Shown here: one piece after another, positions 27,023 to 37,486 of the stretch | Layout: each line of letters starts with the position of its first letter | Position numbering within the stretch: position 1 is the first letter of the stretch | Assembly: GCF_003385215.1 (NCBI RefSeq) | Contig: NZ_PQHW01000052.1 | Coordinates: forward strand, 1 to 45,944 | Origin: Amycolatopsis thermalba | GTDB taxonomy: Bacteria > Actinomycetota > Actinomycetes > Mycobacteriales > Pseudonocardiaceae | Direction of reading: 5' to 3' | DNA: 45,944 bases | Position numbers and translations under genes: made by a program | The notes under the pieces: generated by a model | What the model saw: the letters and a program-made list of their open reading frames with translations, nothing else | The model's database searches: none | What the model was told of the DNA's origin: nothing

Positions 27023-27727
27023 GTGTTGTCCGAACCCTCGGGCCAGGGCTGGCAGCAGGTCGGCGAACTCGTGCTCGCGCTGGTGCTGTGCTCGCTGATC
27101 GGCCTGGAACGCGAACTGAAGCAGAAGAGCGCCGGGCTGCGCACGCACACCCTGGTCGGGGTGGGGGCGGCGCTGTTCCTCCTGGTGAGCAAGTACGGGT
27201 TCACCGACGTGCTCGCGCCGGGGCGGATCGTGCTGGACCCGTCGCGGGTGGCGGCGCAGATCGTGTCCGGGATCGGGTTCATCGGCGGCGGGCTGATCTT
27301 CGTGCGCCGCGACGTGGTGCGCGGCCTGACCACCGCCGCGGTGGTGTGGATGAGCGTCGCGGTCGGATGCGCCTGCGCGGCCGGGCTGCCGCTGCTCGCG
27401 CTGGTCGTCACGGCGGCGCACTTCGTGGTGGTCTACGGCTACCCGCCGCTGGTGCGGCTGCTGACGCGGCGGAGCCCGGCGACGACGACGGTGCGGCTGG
27501 CCTACCGCGACGGCGAGGGGGTCCTGCGACGGATCCTCGAGCTGGCGACTCGCGCGGGCTATTCGGTGGAGCAGGCGCTGTCCGCCCGCCGCGACACCGG
27601 CCGGGTGATCGACCTGCGGATGCGCCTGCTCGGGCCGCGGCGCGTCGACGACCTGCTCGCCACACTGGCCGAGCAGCCCGGGATCGTGGCGGTTGAAACC
27701 GGCGGTGTGGACGATACGAGCGAGTAG
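27023..27727 (+). CDS. MgtC/SapB family membrane protein
   Basis: A 234-residue protein. The N-terminal half has about four transmembrane segments with MgtC signatures: LIGLERELKQKSAGLRTHTL, VAAQIVSGIGFIGGGLIF and the GLTTAAVVWMSVAVG segment. The C-terminal about 85 residues form a soluble ACT-like domain (VRLAYRDGEGVLRRILELA, GIVAVETGGV). MgtC proteins support growth in low magnesium and modulate F-type ATPase or phosphate import in pathogens; the role in this organism is unknown. The GTG start at 27023 lies nine bases after the kinase stop, so it may be read from the sugar operon without sharing its function. Confidence 0.88.
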   Translation: MLSEPSGQGWQQVGELVLALVLCSLIGLERELKQKSAGLRTHTLVGVGAALFLLVSKYGFTDVLAPGRIVLDPSRVAAQIVSGIGFIGGGLIFVRRDVVRGLTTAAVVWMSVAVGCACAAGLPLLALVVTAAHFVVVYGYPPLVRLLTRRSPATTTVRLAYRDGEGVLRRILELATRAGYSVEQALSARRDTGRVIDLRMRLLGPRRVDDLLATLAEQPGIVAVETGGVDDTSE

Positions 27728-27871
27728 AAGCCGCAGGTCAGCGGTTCGCGCTACCCCAAGCGGGTGAAAAGCGGATGGTCAGGTTCCCGGAAGGTAACGA
27801 TTGACGCTCGGCTTGCGAGGAATGGTTGACGCGCTCGGTGGAAGCGCGGTGAGCCGAGAGAAGACGACGCC

Positions 27872-28366
27872 ATGGGTGTTGTTCCCACCGCGGGCCCCGG
27901 CCCGGGACCGCGGCGGCCGCTGGCCAGTTCGATGGCGGTGCTCGCCGCGCTCGGAGTGGTCCTGACGGTTGGCCTCACCTCGCTGCTCGTCGCCGGGCAC
28001 CGGTCCGCCGACCCGTCGGTGGGTTCGCTGAGCGGGGCCAGTGCGCCGGTGGTGGCGCCGGTCGCGCCGGTGCCGCAGGTGTCCTACGCCGTGACGTACG
28101 AGCTGGCCGGTGGCGCGGGCGCGCTGAACGTGACGTACGTGGCGCAGGGGTCGGGCATCGCGCAGGTCCTGGAGACGGACACGCCGTGGTCGGTGTCGCT
28201 GCAGCGGACCGGGGCGCAGGGGGCGGAGCAGTACGTCAGCCTGACGGCGCAGAACGCCGGCGGCGGCACCCTGACGTGCCGGATCATCGTGGACGGCGTC
28301 GTCGTCAGCGAGCGATCCGTGTCCACGCCGCAGGGCATGGTGCGCTGCTCGAAGTCGCTGCCCTGA
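27872..28366 (+). CDS. MmpS-like membrane-anchored protein
   Basis: A 164-residue protein with one N-terminal transmembrane segment (MAVLAALGVVLTVGLTSLLVAGH), a proline/valine-rich linker, and an extracytoplasmic beta domain. The phrases VSYAVTYELAGGAGALNVTY, SLTAQNAGGGTLTCRIIVDG and VVSERSVSTPQGMVRC match the MmpS/Ig-like fold, with two cysteines placed for a disulfide. Mycobacterial MmpS proteins help MmpL transporters export siderophores and lipids, but no MmpL gene is adjacent here. The ATG at 27872 is preceded by a 144-bp gap with no clear promoter. Homologues as orphan genes are common in this order. Confidence 0.78.
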   Translation: MGVVPTAGPGPGPRRPLASSMAVLAALGVVLTVGLTSLLVAGHRSADPSVGSLSGASAPVVAPVAPVPQVSYAVTYELAGGAGALNVTYVAQGSGIAQVLETDTPWSVSLQRTGAQGAEQYVSLTAQNAGGGTLTCRIIVDGVVVSERSVSTPQGMVRCSKSLP

Positions 28367-28399
28367 CGTCGCCGCCCTGACTTCACCTGATCCGCCGTC

Positions 28400-28950
28400 G
28401 TCCCGCCGGGGGTGGCGGCGGCACCGCCGGGGCCGGGGCGAGCGGCGCCCGCGCTGCTCTCGGGGCTGCCGAGCATTCGACCGTTCCGTGCCGTTTGGTG
28501 CTCTCCCTCGTCCGTAGGCGGTTGGGCTGCGGTCGCATTGCGGCCGCGGGCGCCGTGCCTGCCCTGCGGTGGCTCAGTCCCGCTGGGGCCTGGGGCGAGC
28601 CGGCCCGCGCTGTTGTCGGGGCCGGTGAGCCTTCGACCGTTCCGGACGCGTGATCTCGCTCATCCATGGGCGGTGGGGCTGCGCCGCATTCCGGCCCGCG
28701 CCGCACCTGCCCTGCGGTGCCCCAGCGCCGCCAAGGCCCAGCGCGAGCCGGGCCCTGGCGCAGTCGGGGCCACCGGGGCACTCACAGCGCCTTGGATCAG
28801 GGTGGCTTGGCGCTCTCGCTCATCCATGGGCAGCAGGGCTGTGGCCGCACTCCGGCCCGCGCCGCGCCGGCTCTGCGGTGACTCAGCGCCACCAGGCCCC
28901 AGCGCGAGCCGCCCCCTCCCCGGAGCCGCCGAGACGCTAGCTGGCCCGGA
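28400..28950. repeat. Degenerate tandem repeat, about 155-bp period, non-coding
   Basis: At least three and a half imperfect units fill most of the 713-bp gap between the MmpS-like and FetB-like genes. The block GCGAGCCG followed by TCGGGGC recurs from about 28436, 28591, 28739 and 28899. The block CTCGCTCATCCATGGGC recurs from 28503 (diverged), 28654 and 28814. Open frames here are shadows; I see no gene. Confidence 0.65.
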
Positions 28951-29079
28951 GTGCTGCAGTCCCGGCCCGCGTCGCCGTGACCCAGCGCCCGCCCGGAAGC
29001 CACCCCCGCACGTGCGCCGCGATTCCGATCCCGTCCCTCATCCGGCGGCCACTGCCCGCCGTGCGGCACGATCAACCTC

Positions 29080-29826
29080 GTGAGCGGAGCGACCCTGCAG
29101 GCCGGCCCGATGCTGGCCGTCGTCCTCGCCGTGCTCGTCGCGGCCGGCGCGCTCGCCGTGTGGCTCGGGCGGCTCGGGCCCGGGTGGGCGGTCGTGACCG
29201 CGGCCGGCCGCGCCGTCGCCCAGCTGGCCGCGGTGTCGCTGCTGATCACCGCCGTGCTCCGGTCGGGGTGGTGGACCGGCCTGTTCGTGCTGCTCATGTT
29301 CACCGTCGCCGCGGTCACCTCGGCCCGGCGCGTCGGGCTACCGCTGGGCCGCCTGCCGTGGATCGCCGTCGCCCTGGCCGGTGGTGTCCTGCCGGTGCTC
29401 GCGCTCGTGCTCGGGTCCGGCGTGGTGCCCCTGGAGCCGATCGCGGTCGTGCCGATCGCCGGGATCGTCATCGGCGGCACGATGAGCGCGACCTCCCAGG
29501 CCGCTCGCCGCGCCCTCGACGAGCTGTCCACCCGGCACGGCGAGTACGAAGCCGCCCTCGCCCTCGGCTTCCTGCCGCGCGCCGCCGCGCTGGAGATCTG
29601 CCGCCCCACCGCCGGCCAGGCGCTCATCCCCGCGCTCGACCAGACCCGCACGGTCGGCCTGGTGACCCTGCCCGGCGCCTACGTCGGTGTGCTGCTCGGC
29701 GGGGCCAGCCCGGTGCAGGCCGGGGTGACGCAGGTGCTGGTCCTGATCGGGTTGCTGGCGGCCGAGGCGATCGCGGTGCTCGTGACGGTCCAGCTCGTCG
29801 CGGCGGGACTCGTCGATCGCGGTTAG
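29080..29826 (+). CDS. FetB-like (UPF0014) ABC permease
   Basis: A 248-residue membrane protein with seven hydrophobic segments. UPF0014/FetB signatures include GRAVAQLAAVSLLI, the loop ARRALDELSTRHGEYEAALALGF, and QTRTVGLVTLPGAYVGVLLGGASPVQAG. In E. coli, FetB with the ATPase FetA exports iron and protects against peroxide. No ATPase gene is adjacent here, so the partner is encoded elsewhere or absent. The start is a GTG at 29080. It precedes the DinB-like gene by nine bases on the same strand. Confidence 0.87.
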   Translation: MSGATLQAGPMLAVVLAVLVAAGALAVWLGRLGPGWAVVTAAGRAVAQLAAVSLLITAVLRSGWWTGLFVLLMFTVAAVTSARRVGLPLGRLPWIAVALAGGVLPVLALVLGSGVVPLEPIAVVPIAGIVIGGTMSATSQAARRALDELSTRHGEYEAALALGFLPRAAALEICRPTAGQALIPALDQTRTVGLVTLPGAYVGVLLGGASPVQAGVTQVLVLIGLLAAEAIAVLVTVQLVAAGLVDRG

Positions 29827-29835
29827 CGTGGGGGC

Positions 29836-30342
29836 ATGACTGTTGCGGACTTGGTGATCGACGGGTTCGACCGCGTCCAGGAGGTCGTGCACGAGGCCGT
29901 CGACGGGCTGACCGAGGACCAGCTCGCGCAGCGTCTCGACGAGGGCGCCAACTCGATCGCGTGGCTGGTCTGGCATCTCACGCGCGTGCAGGACGACCAC
30001 ATCGCGGACCTGGCCGGCACGCCGCAGGTGTGGACCGAGGAGGGCTGGCACGAGCGGTTCGGCCTGCCGTTCGGACCGGGGGCGACGGGCTACGGCCACC
30101 GCTCGAAGGACGTGGCCGCCGTGCGCGCGGAGGCCAAACTGCTCGCCGGCTACCACGACGCCGTGCACGACTCGACGGTCTCGTGGCTGGGCGGCCTGCG
30201 CGAGTCGCAGCTGGACCAGGTGGTCGACGAGGCGTGGGACCCGCCGGTGACCCTCGGGGTCCGGCTGGTGAGCATCCTGTCCGACGACCTGCAGCACGCC
30301 GGCCAGGCCGCGTTCATCCGCGGCATCCTCGAGCGCCGCTAG
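29836..30342 (+). CDS. DinB/DUF664 family protein
   Basis: A 168-residue four-helix-bundle protein. Metal-binding histidines of the DinB superfamily are placed in WLVWHLTRVQDDHIADL and in the C-terminal DDLQHAGQAAFIRGIL. Actinobacterial members include mycothiol- or bacillithiol-dependent transferases and maleylpyruvate isomerase relatives; substrate unknown. The ATG at 29836 is nine bases after the FetB-like stop, so co-transcription is likely. Its TAG stop shares the CTAG tetranucleotide (30339-30342) with the stop of the convergent gene. Confidence 0.8.
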   Translation: MTVADLVIDGFDRVQEVVHEAVDGLTEDQLAQRLDEGANSIAWLVWHLTRVQDDHIADLAGTPQVWTEEGWHERFGLPFGPGATGYGHRSKDVAAVRAEAKLLAGYHDAVHDSTVSWLGGLRESQLDQVVDEAWDPPVTLGVRLVSILSDDLQHAGQAAFIRGILERR

Positions 30343-30989
30343 GGAGGCGGGAACTCGGCGGCGACCTCGGCCGCGTCGTCCATCGTCGCGGGGTCCGGGT
30401 GTCCGCCGCCGGGCGCGGCCTCGGCGATGACGACGAGCGAGCCGCTGCGCCGCGAGCCGTAGTACTGCCCGGTGAACTCCACGCCGGCGAGGCCGAGCGC
30501 GCCGGCCGCGAGGGGCTCGACGTTGCCCGTGCCGTCGGTGTCGGCCGGCTCCTTGAGGTCGGCCGCGGTGCCCGCGCTGGGCATCCGCACCCACGCGATC
30601 GACACCACGACGGTGTTGCCGTGCGCGTCGCCGATCGCGAGGAGGAGCCGGTCCAGCTTGCGGCACGGGTGCTTCCGGAAGAACTGCCGCACCTGACCGT
30701 AGGAGTGTGCGCCGCAGGTCAGTTCGGCGCGGGCGACCTGTTTCAGCTGGCGCAGGCCCAGGCGGGTCCAGGCCTGATCGCGCTGTCCCTTGCGGGCGGC
30801 GTCCTTGCCGGCCGGCTTGCCGTGCGCCGAGGTCGCGGTGCCGCCCGCGGTACCGCCGCCGGTCGTCAGGCCCGCGCCGCCCGCCACGGCGGCGCCCAGC
30901 GCCACCGCCGCGATAGCCGCGCCGCCCTTCTTCTTGTAGCCCGGTCTGCGCTTCCCCTGCGAATCGGTCCACCAGTAGTCGGGTTCCAC
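30339..30989 (-). CDS. Hypothetical membrane-anchored protein
   Basis: A 216-residue protein I cannot assign to a family. The N-terminus is short and basic (WWTDSQGKRRPGYKKK), followed by a small-residue hydrophobic segment (AAIAAVALGAAVAGGAG) that could be a membrane anchor. A Gly/Thr-rich linker leads to a folded domain with two cysteines (ELTCGAHSYGQ, RKHPCRKLDRL) and strands such as LLLAIGDAHGNTVVVSIAWV and SLVVIAEAAPGG. The cysteine pair and topology suggest an extracytoplasmic domain. The ATG at 30989 faces away from the geosmin synthase gene, leaving a 262-bp gap. Confidence 0.65.
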   Translation of the reverse strand: MEPDYWWTDSQGKRRPGYKKKGGAAIAAVALGAAVAGGAGLTTGGGTAGGTATSAHGKPAGKDAARKGQRDQAWTRLGLRQLKQVARAELTCGAHSYGQVRQFFRKHPCRKLDRLLLAIGDAHGNTVVVSIAWVRMPSAGTAADLKEPADTDGTGNVEPLAAGALGLAGVEFTGQYYGSRRSGSLVVIAEAAPGGGHPDPATMDDAAEVAAEFPPP

Positions 30990-31093
30990 GGCTGGAAATA
31001 TTTGTCACATCACTCCATTGGTGTTCTCGTTTCGCGTGAAATCGCTCGAACGGCCCAGTCCCGCCGCCTCCCGGATTTCGAAGTCTCCCGGAA

Positions 31094-33438
<2,345 letters not shown>

Positions 33439-33445
33439 GGCACTC

Positions 33446-33720
33446 GGCCAGGCGCGGCCGGTCAGGGCTCGCCCGGCCTCCGGCCAGGCGCGGTCGGCCA
33501 GGGCTCGCCCGGCCTTGGTCTCCTGCCGAGGAGGGCGCAAGCCTGCCGGGCTTTCGCCTCGGGCACGGCCTGGCCTGGCCTGCCGGGTGTCGTCTCGGCC
33601 TCCTGCCGAGGAGGGCGCTGGCCTGCGAGGTTTCGCTTCGGCCTTCGGCCTGGCCTGCCGGGTCTCGGCCTCGGCCTCCTCCTGAGGTGAGAGCGCGCCT
33701 GCCGGGGTTTCGCCTCGGCC
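33446..33720. repeat. Degenerate repeats downstream of geosmin synthase
   Basis: Two consecutive 36-bp units (33446 and 33482) begin GGCCAGGCGCGG. They are followed by three imperfect units of about 78 bp starting with TCCTGCCGAGGAGGGCG or a variant at 33521, 33601 and 33677. From there to 33962 the sequence stays GGC/GCC-rich and I see no gene. Confidence 0.6.
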
Positions 33721-33962
33721 GCGAGCTGGCCCGCTCCGCTTGCGGCCTCGGGCCGCATCCGGTCAGCCTCCTTGGCCGCCCCTCGCCTCTGCGCACCCTT
33801 GGCGCGCCTCCGGCCGCCCTCGGCCCATCGGCTTCGCGGCGCCGTAGGCCTCTGGCCCGGCCGGCGCTGACCGCCTCCACCCTCTGCGGCCTTCTCCGAC
33901 CCTCCGGCGGCCTGCGCCTGTGGCCTCCACCCCCGGCGTGCGGCCTCCACCTCCGGCCCTCC

Positions 33963-34259
33963 GGCGGCCTGCGGCCTGCGGCGGCCTGCGGCCTGCGGCG
34001 GCCTGCGGCCTGCGGCGGCCTGCGGCCTGCGGCGGCCTGCGGCCTGCGGCGGCCTGCGGCCTGCGGCGGCCTGCGGCCTGCGGCGGCCTGCGGCCTGCGG
34101 CGGCCTGCGGCCTGCGGCGGCCTGCGGCCTGCGGCGGCCTGCGGCCTGCGGCGGCCTGCGGCCTGCGGCGGCCTGCGGCCTGCGGCGGCCTGCGGCCTGC
34201 GGCGGCCTGCGGCCTGCGGCGGCCTGCGGCCTGCGGCGGCCTGCGGCCTGCGGCGGCCT
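33963..34259. repeat. 17-bp perfect tandem repeat, 17 copies
   Basis: The unit GGCGGCCTGCGGCCTGC repeats 17 times without a mismatch from 33963 to 34251 and ends in an 8-base partial copy. The period is not a multiple of three and has no stop codons, so it is open in several frames, but nothing suggests it is translated. It lies 40 bp from the RNase HI stop. Confidence 0.9.
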
Positions 34260-34298
34260 CCCGCCTCCCCCCTCCCGCCTCCGGCCCGGCCCCTACCC

Positions 34299-34757
34299 TC
34301 ACCCGCGCCGTGCGGCTTCCTTCGCGCCCTTGACCGCCAGCCGGTCCGCTCGCTCGTTCTCCGGGTGCCCCGCGTGGCCCTTCACCCAGTGCCATTGCAC
34401 CTCGTGCGCGCCGATCGCCGCGTCGAGGCGTTGCCACAGGTCGGCGTTCTTCACGGGTTCGCGGCTCGCGGTCTGCCAGCCGTTCGTCTTCCAGCGGGGC
34501 ATCCACTGCGTGACGCCGTTGCGGACGTAACTGGAGTCCGTGTACACCCGCACCACCGAGGGCCGCGTCAGGGCTTCCAGTGCGCGGATCGGCGCCATCA
34601 GTTCCATGCGGTTGTTGGTCGTGGTGCCGGGCTCGCCGCCGTAGAGTTCCTTCTCGTGCCGGCCGTAGCGCAGCACGGCGCCCCACCCGCCGGGCCCGGG
34701 GTTCCCGCTGCACGCCCCGTCGGTGTAGATGTCGACGACCGGCCCGTCCTCCTGCAC
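34299..34757 (-). CDS. rnhA: Ribonuclease HI
   Basis: A 152-residue enzyme that cleaves the RNA strand of RNA-DNA hybrids. All four carboxylates of the active site are visible: Asp in [14 protein letters not shown], Glu in [11 protein letters not shown], Asp in VYTDSSYV and Asp in NERADRLA. The basic handle region ([19 protein letters not shown]) and [11 protein letters not shown] with the catalytic His are also present. The start is a GTG at 34757, giving the usual length (E. coli 155); a longer frame to 34862 adds non-conserved residues. It is divergent from the papain-like peptidase gene. The stop lies 40 bp from the 17-mer repeat array. Confidence 0.95.
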   Translation of the reverse strand: MQEDGPVVDIYTDGACSGNPGPGGWGAVLRYGRHEKELYGGEPGTTTNNRMELMAPIRALEALTRPSVVRVYTDSSYVRNGVTQWMPRWKTNGWQTASREPVKNADLWQRLDAAIGAHEVQWHWVKGHAGHPENERADRLAVKGAKEAARRG

Positions 34758-34860
34758 GCGCGGAAGCGTAGCAGCGGCAACGAAACACGGATCAAGTAAC
34801 TTCTGCGCCCCGGCTGCGACTCCAGGGCGAGGCCCTCCGGACTCACCCGCGGGAGTGATC

Positions 34861-35631
34861 ATGCGTTATCGCCCCATCGGCAGCGATCCCCTGGACGGGC
34901 GGCTCGGCCGCTACATCCCGGACGACTGGCGCCACCTGGAGACCTACCCGATTTCGGCGCTGCCGGAGGTGGACCGTCCCAGCGCCGTGCCCGTGGTGAT
35001 CGGGGTGAACTGGTACGCGGCGTTCGACGAGCCGGAGCGCGACGAGCGGTCCGGGGAGATCTTCATCGGCCACCGGGGCGATCTCGGCCCGATCCGGGGC
35101 GGGCACTGCGTCTGCCTGGAGCCGGGCGGCGAGCCGGACACCGACGACTGGTACCGCTTCTACGACCAGGGCCGCGAGGGCGCGTGCGTCGGTTTCGGCT
35201 GGTCGCGCTGCATGACCCTGCTGAACAAGGGCCTCTACGCCGCGCGCTGGCTGTGGGACCGCGCGAAGGAACGCGACGAGTGGCCGCAGACCAACCCCGG
35301 CGACGACGACGGCACCTCCGTCCGCGCCGCCGCCGAGGTGCTCGTCTCGGCCGGCCACGTCGACTGGGACCCGGTGTTCGGTGACGACGACTCGGGTGAA
35401 CGCGCCGGCTACGAGCCGGACGTGTCGGACGGCATCCTCGCGTTCCGCTGGGCCACCTCGGCCGCCGAGGTGCACCAGGTGCTGGCCAACCCGCGCGCCG
35501 ACGAGCTGAACGCCGTGCCGATCCTCAACTCGTGGGGCGAGAACTACCCGCACCGGGTGTGGATGCCGGACGCGGTCCTCGACCGGCTCATCGGCGAGGA
35601 CGGCGAAGTCGCGATTCCGACGGACCGCTGA
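34861..35631 (+). CDS. Papain-like cysteine peptidase with permuted motif order
   Basis: A 256-residue protein. Three papain-type motifs are visible: [11 protein letters not shown] (His82), [13 protein letters not shown] (Gln103, Cys109) and [10 protein letters not shown] (Asn223). In normal C1 peptidases the order is Gln-Cys-His-Asn; here the His motif precedes the Cys motif, which suggests a circular permutation. The preceding [14 protein letters not shown] resembles the strand that normally leads to the catalytic His. There is no signal peptide or propeptide, so it is probably cytoplasmic. The ATG at 34861 has GGGAG upstream. One base separates it from the protease-nuclease gene, so the two are coupled and probably work together. 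The assignment is by motif only. Confidence 0.72.
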   Translation: MRYRPIGSDPLDGRLGRYIPDDWRHLETYPISALPEVDRPSAVPVVIGVNWYAAFDEPERDERSGEIFIGHRGDLGPIRGGHCVCLEPGGEPDTDDWYRFYDQGREGACVGFGWSRCMTLLNKGLYAARWLWDRAKERDEWPQTNPGDDDGTSVRAAAEVLVSAGHVDWDPVFGDDDSGERAGYEPDVSDGILAFRWATSAAEVHQVLANPRADELNAVPILNSWGENYPHRVWMPDAVLDRLIGEDGEVAIPTDR

Positions 35632-35632
35632 C

Positions 35633-37486
35633 ATGGCGTCCTATCCGGACCGCGACGCGGTCGAGAAGCGTGTGCACGAGCGCGAGGACGATCGGCAGCG
35701 CAAGATCGCCATCCTGGCCGAGCCGTTCGGGCTCGCGCGAGCCGACGAGCCGGGCCGGGTCGCCACCCGCATCGACCGGCTGAGCCGGTCCCGCCCGGAC
35801 GTCCGCCCGGTCAACCCCGGGGCGATCGCGCGCGGCGAGGAGGACGCGCTGCGCGACGCGGGCACCGTGCTGGAGCGGATCATCCGCACCGACGACCTGC
35901 TCGGCGTCGGCTACCTGGAGGGCGGGGTGCGCGCGGCGAAGGCGGTCGGCCGCATCTCCATCCGCGACGACCGCGGCCGGCTGCGCGGCTACGGCACCGG
36001 GTCGCTGGTGTCGCCGGAGCTGTTGCTGACCAACCACCACGTGCTCGGCGACGCCGCGACCGCCGCGTGCAGCGTCGTGGAGTTCGACTACCAGGACGGC
36101 CCGGACGGCCTGCCGCTGCCGGTGAAGCTGTTCGCCCTCGATCCACGGCGGTTCTTCGCCGCCGACCAGGGCCTCGACTTCGCGCTCGTCGCGGTCCGGG
36201 CCGCCGTCGCGGCGCTGGCGCCGTTCGGCTTCAACCGGCTCGTCGAGGCCGAGGGCAAGGCGATCATCGGCGATTACGTGACGATCGTGCAGCACCCGAA
36301 CGGGGAGCGGAAGCAGATCGCGTTGCGGGAGAACCGGATCGTCGACGTGCTGGAGCGTTTCCTGCACTACGAGACCGACACCGAGCCCGGTTCGTCGGGC
36401 TCGCCGGTCTTCAACGACCAGTGGGAGGTCGTGGCGCTGCACCACGCGAGCGTCCGCGCGCCGCGGCACGGCGAGCTGGGCGGCGTGGTCAACGAGGGTG
36501 TCCGCGTCAGCCGCCTGCTGGCCGCCCTGCGCGCCCGTGCCTTCCCGCCCGAGCAGCAGGCGCTGCTGGCCGGGGTGTTCGGCGAGCCGTCCCCGGTGGT
36601 CGTCGCCCCGGTCACCGAGGCGATCCGCATCGACCCGGACTACGCCAACCGGGGCGGCTACGACCCGGATTTCCTGGCCGGGCACCGGATTCCGCTGCCC
36701 GCGTTGTCGCCGGACCTCGTGCCGCTGGCGGCGGTGAACCGGCAGGCCACGAGCGAGCCCAGGTACGTGCTGCCCTACCACCACTTCAGCGTGGTGCTGA
36801 ACAAGCAGCGCCGGCTCGCGTTCTTCACGGCCGTCAACATCGACGGCACCACGAGCGTGCGGCTGCGCCGGGAGAAGGACAAGTGGTCGCTCGACCCGCG
36901 GGTGGCGGAGGAGGAGCAGACCGGCGAGCGGGTCTACGAGGACAACCCGCTCGACCGCGGTCACCTCGTCCGCAGGCTCGACCCGGCGTGGGGCCCGTCG
37001 CGTGAGGCGGCGAAGGCGGCCAACGACGACACGTTCCACTTCACCAACTGCACGCCCCAGCACGAGGACTTCAACCAGAACCGGAGCACGTGGGCGGGGC
37101 TGGAGGACTACGTCCTGGAGAACGCCGACAACCGGGACCTGCGGGTCAGCGTCGTCACCGGCCCGGTCCTGGCCGCCGACGACGACCAGTACCGGGGCGT
37201 GCGGCTGCCGCGGCAGTACTTCAAGGTGGTGGCGATGGTCCGGCAGGACGGCAGCCTGTCGGCCACCGGCTACCTGCTCAGCCAGGAGCAGCTGCTGGAG
37301 GGGCTGGAGGCGGCGCCAGCGGAGTTCTCCTACGGCGCCTACCGCACGTTCCAGGTGCCGGTCCGGCGCATCGAGAGCCTGACCGGTCTGTCGTTCGGCA
37401 TCCTCACCGACGCCGACCCGCTGGCCCAGCGGGAATCGGCGACGACCGCGAAGGAGGTCGGCGGGCCGGCGGACCTGGTCCTCTAG
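35633..37486 (+). CDS. Trypsin-like serine protease fused to NUC-type DNA/RNA endonuclease
   Basis: A 617-residue fusion. After an about 90-residue charged N-terminus, residues 100-300 form a V8/trypsin-like protease with His136 in LLTNHHVLG, Asp182 in LDFALVAV and Ser257 in PGSSGSPVF. Residues 375-590 form a DNA/RNA non-specific endonuclease with the DRGH motif at 441-444 and the Mg-binding Asn in HEDFNQNRSTWAGLE. No signal peptide or membrane segment is seen, unlike secreted nucleases, so the enzyme appears intracellular and must be kept inactive. The upstream papain-like peptidase could activate or process it (inference). The stop codon touches the left end of an IS remnant, so the native 3' end could have been altered. 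Confidence 0.85.
   Translation: MASYPDRDAVEKRVHEREDDRQRKIAILAEPFGLARADEPGRVATRIDRLSRSRPDVRPVNPGAIARGEEDALRDAGTVLERIIRTDDLLGVGYLEGGVRAAKAVGRISIRDDRGRLRGYGTGSLVSPELLLTNHHVLGDAATAACSVVEFDYQDGPDGLPLPVKLFALDPRRFFAADQGLDFALVAVRAAVAALAPFGFNRLVEAEGKAIIGDYVTIVQHPNGERKQIALRENRIVDVLERFLHYETDTEPGSSGSPVFNDQWEVVALHHASVRAPRHGELGGVVNEGVRVSRLLAALRARAFPPEQQALLAGVFGEPSPVVVAPVTEAIRIDPDYANRGGYDPDFLAGHRIPLPALSPDLVPLAAVNRQATSEPRYVLPYHHFSVVLNKQRRLAFFTAVNIDGTTSVRLRREKDKWSLDPRVAEEEQTGERVYEDNPLDRGHLVRRLDPAWGPSREAAKAANDDTFHFTNCTPQHEDFNQNRSTWAGLEDYVLENADNRDLRVSVVTGPVLAADDDQYRGVRLPRQYFKVVAMVRQDGSLSATGYLLSQEQLLEGLEAAPAEFSYGAYRTFQVPVRRIESLTGLSFGILTDADPLAQRESATTAKEVGGPADLVL

Noticed and set aside
27781-27871. Two TTGACG boxes upstream of the MmpS-like gene as tandem -35 elements
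   Set aside because: No acceptable -10 element at 16-18 bp from either, so a promoter call could not be supported.
33963-34259. Possible CRISPR array
   Set aside because: The repeat is contiguous with a 17-bp period and no unique spacers, and no cas genes are present.
33763-34788. Minus-strand frame encoding a 17-residue repeat protein
   Set aside because: The 17-bp repeat lacks stops and is open in several frames, so it gives artificial repeat proteins on both strands; no start, Shine-Dalgarno or family similarity supports translation.
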